Source: an uncultured Planctomycetaceae bacterium
GTDB lineage: Bacteria > Planctomycetota > Planctomycetia > Pirellulales > Pirellulaceae
DNA length: 13,039 nt
Assembly (NCBI GenBank): GCA_937967755.1
Contig: CALBTA010000013.1
Span: 1-13,039, forward strand
Direction of reading: 5' to 3'
Shown here one piece after another: positions 7,007-13,039 of the stretch; the stretch's first letter is position 1; every line of letters begins with the position of its first letter. A model generated the notes under the pieces. The model searched no databases and was not told the DNA's origin. It saw nothing but the letters and a program-made list of their open reading frames with translations. Both the position numbers and the translations under genes were made by a program.

Positions 7007-9157
7007 CTACCAATAGTAGGCGTTGTTCACCGTCGCTTTGGCGGGCTCTCCACGCACGGTTGGAATGGACAAGTACACCAAGTCTCGCCCACGCATCTTT
7101 GCACTGGTCTCGTTCGCTTTCACAAGCCAATGCCGCGCCTTGGTTTGATCTCCCTGCCGATCCAGAACCATCGAACGAAATAAATAGCCGGCCGCCGCGG
7201 TGTCTTCCTCGGCAATTAACGCTTCGCAAACTCCGTCGGCTTCCGCGAACTGCTCAGCCGAGATGTGAGCTTGGGCGGAAATCAAATTCAGAGTGTTCCG
7301 CACTTTGGAAGTCTTCTGCGGGTGACGCCGAACGCCTTCCAGAATGCGGAGCGCCTTGTCGGGATTGCTGGTATGCACGAGCCAACGTGCCATCGCCAAC
7401 TTTCGAACCGGATCATTGGGCTTATCGGCAACGAACTCCTCGAACACGAAATCCGCCAGCGAGTGCTTCATCTCCTCCCGGTAGAACTGTGCTGCGGTGA
7501 ACACCAAATCGATGTAGTCGGGGAACTTCTTTCGCGTTAGCTCCAGGTACTTCCTCGCTTTTTCCTTGTCGCCCGCTGCCCAGAGGTAGTTGATCGTTGA
7601 CCGCCAGGCTTGCGGGGCGAACTCGGTGTCTTTCAAGTGGCGCAGGTTCTCTTGCGAATCATCCCACCGCCCCGCTTCCAGCCGCGCTGCCAACAGGTCC
7701 AGGTGTACTCGGTCGCGGTAGCCGGGAATCCGATTGCGCCAGGCAGCATCGATCTCAGATACTTGATCATCGGGAACCAGCAAAGCCTGTAGGTGCGGGA
7801 TCGCTTGCGGCCATTGTTTTTGGGCAAGGTGCACCTGAGACAACAAAGCATGAACTTCCAAGCTGCGCTGCAGTTTAGGTTCCGCGAGCGTGAGTTCTGC
7901 GTAAGCCGTCTCGTAATCCCCGTCGCGCAACGCGGCTTTCCCTCTTAACAGATAACTCCATCCCGAAAATTCTTCGTGGCCGTCCAGATGCCGCAGTTGT
8001 TCACGTGCCGCGTCGAACTGCCCTTGGTCCATGAAGATGCGGGCGGCGAGCAAGTGCATCGTTAACTTTCGTTCGGGTTGAGCCTCTTCTCCATCAAGCC
8101 CAGCGGCAATTCCATCTTTCAACACTTGCAGAGTGTCGGAAGACTTTCCTTGACGGTACAGAGAGATTGCCCGTTGTAGGTGATCTTTGGATTCCGGCTG
8201 AGCGCCGTCCCCGTCCGCCCCGCTGCCGCGTGACGAATTTAGCGCCGTTTGAGCCAACATGCTCATCCTCAGTTGCCGGATCCGGGCGTTCAGGTCGGCA
8301 GTTTCGCCGCTGACAAGTAGCGACTGCGAACGAGACGCGTACCTATCCGCTATCTGCTCGCTCAGGAGATTCTCTTCCTTGAGCGTTTCGCACGTCCGGA
8401 CGATAACGTTGGAAGCATCCCGCCGCTCCGCTCCGCTACCCGCAACCGACTGGGCTGTCAGCAGTACTTGCAGCATGACTTCTCGATCTTGGTAAGCCAG
8501 CAGGCGTAATTGCTCGGCTTCCAGATCCGACGCGACTTCGAGCGCTTCGACCAGTACTGCTTCAATCTTGCCATCATCATCTTGAAGGGAGTAGTGCGAA
8601 AGCTTCAGCGCCAACTCGTGAAAGGGGTGCCGGGAAACGACACCGCTTGTCTCTTCAAACAGTCTTTCCGTGGCCCCGTCATCTTCTTCCAACACCGCCT
8701 GCCACGTTAACGCCAGGTGGGCGTCGCCGTTGGTTTTGTCCTCCGCGTAGATCGCTTCGGCGAGCGGTGCCGCCTTTGCGATGTCGCGGCGCTCCAAATA
8801 GGCTCGCAACAAGCGGCGTTGAACTTCCGTGTTATCGGGGTCAAGCTCCGAAGCGCGGGCGAGAAAGTCTAACGCAGCCGGCTGCGCCGCGTACCGGGCA
8901 GGTTGGCTATTGGCCCTTGCCTCTTCCAGAATGATCTGGCTGAGGCGCTCGTGCGCGTCGGCGTTCGTGGGGTGTTTCTTGATGAGTTTCGTAAGATAGA
9001 GCCGGGCGGATTCGTGGTCTCCTTGTTCAGCCGCCGCGTCTGCCTTTTTGAAATAGTACTCGGGGTACATCTTTCGCCACTGCAAATAGCCGAGCCAAAC
9101 TGCTCCTGCGACCAGACCGACCAAGGCAACGCGCAGAAAGATTCTTGTTTTTGACAT
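7007..9157 (-). CDS. Membrane-anchored TPR-repeat protein
   Basis: The product is 716 residues from the ATG at 9155-9157. The frame extends 23 codons further up to a TTG-type start, but the chosen Met is directly followed by SKTR and one hydrophobic segment (residues 6-23), a normal N-terminal anchor. The remainder is almost entirely alpha-helical, with tetratricopeptide-like repeats. The clearest are at 35-68 (FKKADAAAEQGDHESARLYL), 92-125, 365-397 (LAARIFMDQGQFDAAREQL), 400-430, 435-465, 515-545 (AAGDKEKARKYLEL), 585-615, and 625-680. The anchor places the repeats most likely on the outer (periplasmic) face, though topology is not certain. TPR proteins act as binding scaffolds, and no enzymatic motif is visible. 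It is the last gene on the minus strand before the convergent junction with the plus-strand unit. A 208-nt gap with its own promoter candidate separates it from the gene upstream. Confidence 0.85.
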   Translation of the reverse strand: MSKTRIFLRVALVGLVAGAVWLGYLQWRKMYPEYYFKKADAAAEQGDHESARLYLTKLIKKHPTNADAHERLSQIILEEARANSQPARYAAQPAALDFLARASELDPDNTEVQRRLLRAYLERRDIAKAAPLAEAIYAEDKTNGDAHLALTWQAVLEEDDGATERLFEETSGVVSRHPFHELALKLSHYSLQDDDGKIEAVLVEALEVASDLEAEQLRLLAYQDREVMLQVLLTAQSVAGSGAERRDASNVIVRTCETLKEENLLSEQIADRYASRSQSLLVSGETADLNARIRQLRMSMLAQTALNSSRGSGADGDGAQPESKDHLQRAISLYRQGKSSDTLQVLKDGIAAGLDGEEAQPERKLTMHLLAARIFMDQGQFDAAREQLRHLDGHEEFSGWSYLLRGKAALRDGDYETAYAELTLAEPKLQRSLEVHALLSQVHLAQKQWPQAIPHLQALLVPDDQVSEIDAAWRNRIPGYRDRVHLDLLAARLEAGRWDDSQENLRHLKDTEFAPQAWRSTINYLWAAGDKEKARKYLELTRKKFPDYIDLVFTAAQFYREEMKHSLADFVFEEFVADKPNDPVRKLAMARWLVHTSNPDKALRILEGVRRHPQKTSKVRNTLNLISAQAHISAEQFAEADGVCEALIAEEDTAAAGYLFRSMVLDRQGDQTKARHWLVKANETSAKMRGRDLVYLSIPTVRGEPAKATVNNAYYW

Positions 9158-9229
9158 CTCGATCGTCCGGAATCGGCGGTTGAAAAGTCGCGTGCAAGAC
9201 GGTAGGCCACAAGTGGACCTCAACACTCA

Positions 9230-9258
9230 ATTATTTCAATCCAAGCCCCTAAGTGCAA
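9230..9258 (-). promoter_or_regulatory. Candidate promoter of the TPR gene
   Basis: On the minus strand TTGCAC (9253-9258) and AATAAT (9230-9235) are separated by exactly 17 nt, about 73 nt upstream of the ATG. The -10 matches 5 of 6 bases and the -35 matches 3 of 6. The gap it lies in is otherwise GC-rich, which makes this AT-rich box stand out. Confidence 0.3.
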
Positions 9259-9306
9259 CGCAGTGGTGCGAGAGACGGCTGCGTTTGCCACAAGATTGTG
9301 CGCGGT

Positions 9307-9337
9307 TATCCGGTTATGAACGGCGGTATATCCGGTT
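9307..9337. repeat. Direct repeat TATCCGGTT x2, 22-nt spacing
   Basis: TATCCGGTT occurs at 9307-9315 and again at 9329-9337. The start-to-start distance of 22 nt is about two helical turns. It lies between the small membrane-protein gene and the promoter candidate of the TPR gene, 72-107 nt upstream of the latter's start point. This is the spacing expected of a pair of activator or repressor sites, but chance occurrence cannot be excluded. Confidence 0.3.
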
Positions 9338-9365
9338 TTTCCGCAATCACAGTACAAACCCCGCG

Positions 9366-9698
9366 CTACTGTTTCCGCTGTTCGGCTCGCGCTGTCCCGC
9401 CCGCTTTCGATCGGCCCGAGGCTTTGAGCTTGCCAAAGATCCAGATCAGGGCGAGCATCGGCAAAAGAATCAGGCCGTAGCGGTTGAACGCCGCGGCCAC
9501 AACGGCGATGGTGATCGCCGCGATGCGAAAGAAACGCGACATACCTGAAAGTTGCGGCAAAGCCAGCCATAGAGCGCCCAACACCAACCCGATACGCCAC
9601 GAAGAGTTGGCGACGTACTCGTTGACTTCCAAGTACATCAGCATCAAACCCAAAGCGATTAGCACTATTGCCAGAATGCCTAACAGGTGTCGACGCAT
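9366..9698 (-). CDS. Small integral membrane protein
   Basis: The product is 110 residues with four hydrophobic segments at about 5-23, 33-50, 57-72 and 74-91, and a basic, Ala/Gly-rich tail (KLKASGRSKAGG). Positively charged residues sit at both ends (MRRH and the tail), which suggests both termini face the cytoplasm. No conserved catalytic or transport motif is seen and I do not recognise the family. It starts 56 nt after the stop of the double-PDZ protein on the same strand, so it may be the last gene of that unit. No good ribosome site is visible before the ATG. The longer overlapping minus-strand frame at 9220-9846 would run into the upstream gene and encodes no hydrophobic pattern, so this frame is preferred. 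Confidence 0.7.
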   Translation of the reverse strand: MRRHLLGILAIVLIALGLMLMYLEVNEYVANSSWRIGLVLGALWLALPQLSGMSRFFRIAAITIAVVAAAFNRYGLILLPMLALIWIFGKLKASGRSKAGGTARAEQRKQ

Positions 9699-9754
9699 GG
9701 CATGATGGGCGAGGGTACTTTTCGGACGGGCGTGTCTGACTTGGTAAACTTCGG

Positions 9755-11713
9755 TCAGATTCGATCCAATGAATCGACCCAGCGCGACAGGTGTTCGCGC
9801 TGCTGCCCGTCCAGCGGAGCTGGCTCGGGCGTTGGCGAAAGCACACTTACGGGAATCTTGTTCGTTCGCAGGGCCTCGACCGCCTGCTTGACTTGGGCTT
9901 TATGTTTCGACTTGTCGCTGGCTGAGACAAACACCGATAGTCGTTGGACCGGATCGCTGGTTGGCAGTGACGCCCGCGCCGGCGGCGCGGCATCGACCAA
10001 CGCAATTCCGCGAACGGCGTCTGGATGTGCGGTAGCCACAATTGCTGCGAACGTCCCCCCGGCCTGATACCCGCCAACAACGACGCGATCGTCATCGATG
10101 TTGTACTTATCGATCACCTCGTCCATCGCCTTGCGGACGAACTCACTCTCGGTTGGCTGCCAGGCGTCAACGTTCGACGCTCGCGGGACCAGCACGATGG
10201 AGTTATGTTTCTCGCTCAGGCCGCCCCATGTTGGTTCGATTCGTTCTTTGTCGAATTCACCGGGCGCGTCGAGCCAAACGATCAGAGAGTGCGGTAAATC
10301 GGGTCGATATGAAGCGGGAACAAACGCGAACGCATCGTTCGCAATTTCGGGAACCTTGATTGGGACCAACCCTATAGCCGCCCCGGGCTGCGGACTTTCA
10401 TCCAGCGAATGAGCGGCGGGAAGCGGATCAGGGATCTGCTCAGGAAGTGAACCTGGCTCGACGGCTACTCGCACCGCTTTGCCGTCTCGTTCCAGCTCGA
10501 TAGCTAACGGGCCGGTTTTGCGATCGTGGGTGCCGACCATGTTTCGGAGCTGATCTGCGCTGTCAACATCCTGCTCCTGGCATCGCACAATCAAATCGCC
10601 CGCTTTTAATCCCGCTTCTTCAGCAGGGCTCTTCGGGTAGACATACCGAACGGCCACCCCTTTGCCGTTGCCGCCCCGCATGGGAAGCACACCGAGGAAC
10701 GGCGTATCGTAGGCCGGAACGTCCCCGGCCAAAGTGACGCTGGTCTCGATGTTTTCGTCGCCGCGCTTTACTGTAATTGCGAGTTCCTCCCCAGCGTACC
10801 GCGGGCCCAGGGCATGCTTTAACTGAGCCAGCCAACGAATCTTCTGCCCGGCAACTTCCACGATCACATCGTCTTTTTCGATGCCCGCCTTCGAAGCTGG
10901 TGAACCGGGCAGCACGGCGGCAACCTGGACCGGCTGTGACAGGTTGTCTTTTCCAGACAACGAAACCCCCAGCTTACCGGGGTGCAGGTCTTCTCCGCGT
11001 TTCATGGTATCTAAGTGCGGCAGCACTTCCGCCAGCGGAACGGCGAAGCCGATGCCCGAATCGTACCACTGGGCCCCCGCGAGCGCACCCTCGCCCTGCG
11101 GCGACATCGGCACGAGGATGCCTAGCACCTTTCCGTGCAAATCGATCAACGGGCCGCCATAGTTGCTTGGCGAAATCTTCGCGTCCGTTTGAATCGCCTT
11201 CCCCCAAATTCGATTGGTGGCACTGAGAATGCCAACGGAAACATTCGGTGTGTCGGAATCAAACGTCCGCCCCAACGCTATCGCCGTTTGGCCAATAGTC
11301 ATTTCAGTGCGGGCAACAGGCTCGGCCGGCTGCAACTTTTCCTCGCTGTTCACCTTGAGCAACACCAGCATCCGGCTGTGGTCGCGGGCGATGACCTTCG
11401 CAGCAGCTCGTTTGCCGCTGGGCATGGTAACCAGAATGGAAGTTGGTTGCTGGGCGAAACTGTAAGCGCTGCACAAGACGTACCCATCTTCTCCAACGGC
11501 GATCCCTGTCGAAGGGCCGCTTCCAATGAGCACGTCGCCCACCTTCTCCAGCCCGCCGAAGGTTTCGATCCGCATTACGGAGGGCCCAGCCTCAGCCACG
11601 GCGGCGCGGACGGCATCGTTTAGCGCGCTATCCCCGTCATCAGCGGCCGATGCGACACTGGAAAGGGCGCTGGCTAACGCGAGCAGCGACAGAATGCAGA
11701 GCGGGTGCTTCAT
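9755..11713 (-). CDS. HtrA-like pseudoprotease, two PDZ domains, C-terminal hydrolase-like domain
   Basis: The product is 652 residues from the ATG at 11711-11713. The frame stays open further up but there overlaps the preceding gene. A signal peptide ends at ASA (21-23), so the protein is exported. Residues 30-235 follow the trypsin-like fold of HtrA/DegP (peptidase family S1C): GYVLCSAYSF aligns with the His box, RDHSRMLVLLKV with the Asp box, and ISPSNYGGPL with the Ser box. All three catalytic residues are changed: His to Tyr84, Asp to Met115, Ser to Tyr185. Two PDZ domains follow, at about 245-328 and 335-420. After a Pro-rich linker, residues 456-650 resemble an esterase-type alpha/beta hydrolase (HSLIVWLDAPGEF; VVVGGYQAGGTFA; a final RWVDSLDRI). 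The nucleophile elbow GxSxG reads GYQAG, with Gln550 for Ser. The protein should therefore be inactive in both domains and act by binding. The gene starts 19 nt after the end of the previous paralogue. Reading frame and composition are normal, so this is not decay. Confidence 0.85.
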   Translation of the reverse strand: MKHPLCILSLLALASALSSVASAADDGDSALNDAVRAAVAEAGPSVMRIETFGGLEKVGDVLIGSGPSTGIAVGEDGYVLCSAYSFAQQPTSILVTMPSGKRAAAKVIARDHSRMLVLLKVNSEEKLQPAEPVARTEMTIGQTAIALGRTFDSDTPNVSVGILSATNRIWGKAIQTDAKISPSNYGGPLIDLHGKVLGILVPMSPQGEGALAGAQWYDSGIGFAVPLAEVLPHLDTMKRGEDLHPGKLGVSLSGKDNLSQPVQVAAVLPGSPASKAGIEKDDVIVEVAGQKIRWLAQLKHALGPRYAGEELAITVKRGDENIETSVTLAGDVPAYDTPFLGVLPMRGGNGKGVAVRYVYPKSPAEEAGLKAGDLIVRCQEQDVDSADQLRNMVGTHDRKTGPLAIELERDGKAVRVAVEPGSLPEQIPDPLPAAHSLDESPQPGAAIGLVPIKVPEIANDAFAFVPASYRPDLPHSLIVWLDAPGEFDKERIEPTWGGLSEKHNSIVLVPRASNVDAWQPTESEFVRKAMDEVIDKYNIDDDRVVVGGYQAGGTFAAIVATAHPDAVRGIALVDAAPPARASLPTSDPVQRLSVFVSASDKSKHKAQVKQAVEALRTNKIPVSVLSPTPEPAPLDGQQREHLSRWVDSLDRI

Positions 11714-11732
11714 GTTTCCGGTTGTGTGCGCA

Positions 11733-12755
11733 TTAGGGGTCGGCGGCGAGGGTGAATTCGATAAGCTCTTGCCCCCGCTGCACCGTGATTGTGATTTGCT
11801 CTGCCCGGTCGAGCATGCCAAGTTGCTCTCGCAAGATGCGGCAAGATTGGACAACGTGCTCACCCAGGAACAGCACAAGATCATCGGGCCGCACGCCAGC
11901 TTCTTCCGCGGGTGAACCAGCCTCGACATGGTCGACGAAGGGCGGCGTGCGGTCGAGCACATCAGGCACCAGCACGATGCCCAGCAAATTCAGGTTGAGC
12001 GGTTCCGCTGGCGGCATCGCTTCATCGGGCGGAGGAGGCAGCGTTCGGCCAGCGATGATATTGTCGATCGATGCGATGAGTTCCGCGGCGGGGATGGCAT
12101 AGTTCAGCCAGGTGTTGTTTTGCGAATTTCGCAGTTCCTTTCCCAGCAGCCCGGCCAGGCGGCCGCGGCCGTCTGTCAGCGCTCCGCCGGGGGCACCGGG
12201 GTTGTTGGTCATCGCGTCAAGAACATAGACCGGGCCGCCGTACGTCGTCTTGAACACGCCGCGGCGGGCCATGAGATTCGATTTCGCGGCGACCACACCT
12301 TTCAAGACGCTGGTCGGTTCGTTGCCCGTGGCAACCCCGTACAAATTGCTGAACGCCAGCACGCGGTCGGCAATTTGTAGGTCGACGGCTTCGGTTAGCT
12401 CGAATGCAGGAAGATCACGGGCGTCGATCTTCAAGACGGCGATCTCGAGTCGCGGATCGTGCCCCACCAACTGGGCTTCGAACTTTCGCCCGTCATCGAG
12501 CGTGACAGTAACAAAATCGGTGTCCAGAACATAGCTCCAAACCGTTAGGACATGGCCGGTGTCGGAAATCAGCAAGCCGCTTTGATATGCTTCCAACCCG
12601 CGCAGCCCGCCAGCCCCGTAAATTTTTACGAGTTTCGGTTGCGTATCATCAATCACCTCGCGCAATGCTTGAGCAGCCGCCATTCGCTCGGTCGCGACGC
12701 ACGCGAGAAGAACGAAGGCAAGTGACAGCCAGCCGGTTCTTGGAAGCGTTATCAT
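11733..12755 (-). CDS. HtrA-like pseudoprotease with one PDZ domain
   Basis: The product is 340 residues with a signal peptide (hydrophobic 9-22, likely cut after AQA at 30). Residues 31-235 follow the S1C protease fold: SGLLISDTGHVLTVWSYV for the His box, GHDPRLEIAVLKI for the Asp box, NNPGAPGGALTDGRGRLAG for the Ser box. At the catalytic positions stand Ser74 for His, Glu104 for Asp and Pro189 for Ser, so proteolysis is not expected. A Pro-rich linker (239-252) leads to a single C-terminal PDZ domain (256-338; SPAEEAGVRPDDLVLFLG), which in HtrA proteins binds C-termini or exposed peptides. The start codon overlaps the stop of the upstream gene by one base, and a strong ribosome site lies inside that gene's last codons. 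This implies coupled translation. It is a paralogue of the next gene downstream by domain plan. Confidence 0.87.
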   Translation of the reverse strand: MITLPRTGWLSLAFVLLACVATERMAAAQALREVIDDTQPKLVKIYGAGGLRGLEAYQSGLLISDTGHVLTVWSYVLDTDFVTVTLDDGRKFEAQLVGHDPRLEIAVLKIDARDLPAFELTEAVDLQIADRVLAFSNLYGVATGNEPTSVLKGVVAAKSNLMARRGVFKTTYGGPVYVLDAMTNNPGAPGGALTDGRGRLAGLLGKELRNSQNNTWLNYAIPAAELIASIDNIIAGRTLPPPPDEAMPPAEPLNLNLLGIVLVPDVLDRTPPFVDHVEAGSPAEEAGVRPDDLVLFLGEHVVQSCRILREQLGMLDRAEQITITVQRGQELIEFTLAADP

Positions 12756-13039
12756 CAGGCGTCCTTCTTTTGGGCGGCCGGAATCTCATAAGACTTGATG
12801 ATCAATTCCGCAAAGGTGTCGTCTCCGTGCTGCACTCGCCACCGGTACGGGAGTTCACCGAACTCAGAATCGCGAAAGTCGCTGAAATATACCGTATAAG
12901 GTTCACCGTCCGGGTCGGGGAACACTTCCAAGCCGATCAGCTTGCCCGATTGCGCGTCGAACATGAAATGGGTTTCGGTGACGTCGTGAGTGCCAACTAG
13001 CACGTCGACAAGATTCGTCAAAGGTTCGCCCAACCCAGA
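12755..13039 (-). CDS. C-terminal fragment of an operon partner, unrecognised
   Basis: The frame is open through the right edge of the window, so the start lies outside. The TTG at 13031-13033 is not a supported start. About 94 residues are visible and end with IPAAQKKDA. The visible part is beta-strand-like with alternating hydrophobic residues: ETHFMFDAQSGKLIGLEVF, then YTVYFSDFRD, LPYRWRVQHGDDTFAELII. This pattern, with a strand-turn 'FD..SG.L.G.E' followed by a 'DFR....LPYR..V.HGD' unit, recalls the curved beta-sheet of LolA-like lipoprotein carriers. It could equally be the C-terminal domain of another HtrA-like protein, since the two genes that follow are of that kind. Both ideas are inference. 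The stop overlaps the next start by one base, so the three genes form an operon. Confidence 0.75.
   Translation of the reverse strand, partial: SGLGEPLTNLVDVLVGTHDVTETHFMFDAQSGKLIGLEVFPDPDGEPYTVYFSDFRDSEFGELPYRWRVQHGDDTFAELIIKSYEIPAAQKKDA
12762..12768 (-). promoter_or_regulatory. Ribosome binding site of the one-PDZ pseudoprotease
   Basis: AGAAGGA on the minus strand lies 6 nt upstream of the ATG at 12753-12755, inside the last codons of the upstream gene. Together with the TGATG stop-start overlap it fixes the start and points to translational coupling. Confidence 0.7.

Noticed and set aside
6734..7229. Minus-strand frames covering the 78-residue ORF and the end of the TPR gene
   Set aside because: They overlap the TPR gene's 3' end and their translations are Arg/Ser/Gly-rich with no recognisable features. 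The plus-strand 78-residue frame looks more protein-like.
9220..9846. 208-residue minus-strand frame around the small membrane protein
   Set aside because: It overlaps the end of the double-PDZ gene and the whole membrane-protein gene, and shows no coding-like protein. The 110-residue frame has a clear four-helix membrane pattern.
11714..11962. N-terminal extension of the double-PDZ protein frame
   Set aside because: It lies inside the 3' end of the preceding PDZ gene and is Ser/Cys-rich without structure. The internal Met begins a clear signal peptide.

Overview
The window looks like chromosomal DNA of a planctomycete, probably Pirellulales-like. The evidence is the C-terminal end of a DUF1559 (prepilin-like) protein, two small secreted proteins with low-complexity composition typical of that phylum, many signal-peptide proteins, HtrA/PDZ paralogues and a bacterial topoisomerase VI. 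This assignment rests on protein families recognised by eye, not on a search. No rRNA, tRNA, CRISPR array, insertion sequence or phage gene was seen.

Layout. Positions 1-194 (+) hold the tail of a DUF1559 protein. It converges, with a 7-nt gap, on a small secreted protein (202-600, -). Upstream of that lies a His/Gly/Cys-rich secreted protein (700-1395, -). A divergent intergenic region of about 300 nt (1396-1697) carries a perfect TATAAT box and a 15-nt palindrome. It is followed by a plus-strand block: top6B (1698-3725), top6A (3804-4967), a winged-helix AAA+ ATPase (5152-6678) and a small unknown ORF (6711-6947). Facing this block, the rest of the window is on the minus strand. Read in transcription order from the right edge it holds: the C-terminal end of an unrecognised protein (13039-12755); a signal-peptide HtrA-like protein with one PDZ domain (12755-11733); a second HtrA-like protein with two PDZ domains and a C-terminal alpha/beta-hydrolase-like domain (11713-9755); a small membrane protein (9698-9366); and a membrane-anchored TPR protein (9157-7007).

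How the genes work together. Top6B (GHKL ATPase) and Top6A (Spo11-like cleavage subunit) should form an A2B2 type IIB topoisomerase, and the ATPase, switch-region, catalytic Tyr and Toprim residues are all visible. The AAA+ ATPase follows on the same strand after 184 nt, so a functional link is possible but unproven.

The two HtrA-like proteins are encoded back to back and are translationally close. Each has lost all or most of the Ser-His-Asp triad, and the hydrolase-like domain of the second has lost its nucleophile. This looks like a periplasmic module of pseudoenzymes kept for PDZ-mediated peptide binding or scaffolding. It is the most unusual signal in the window.
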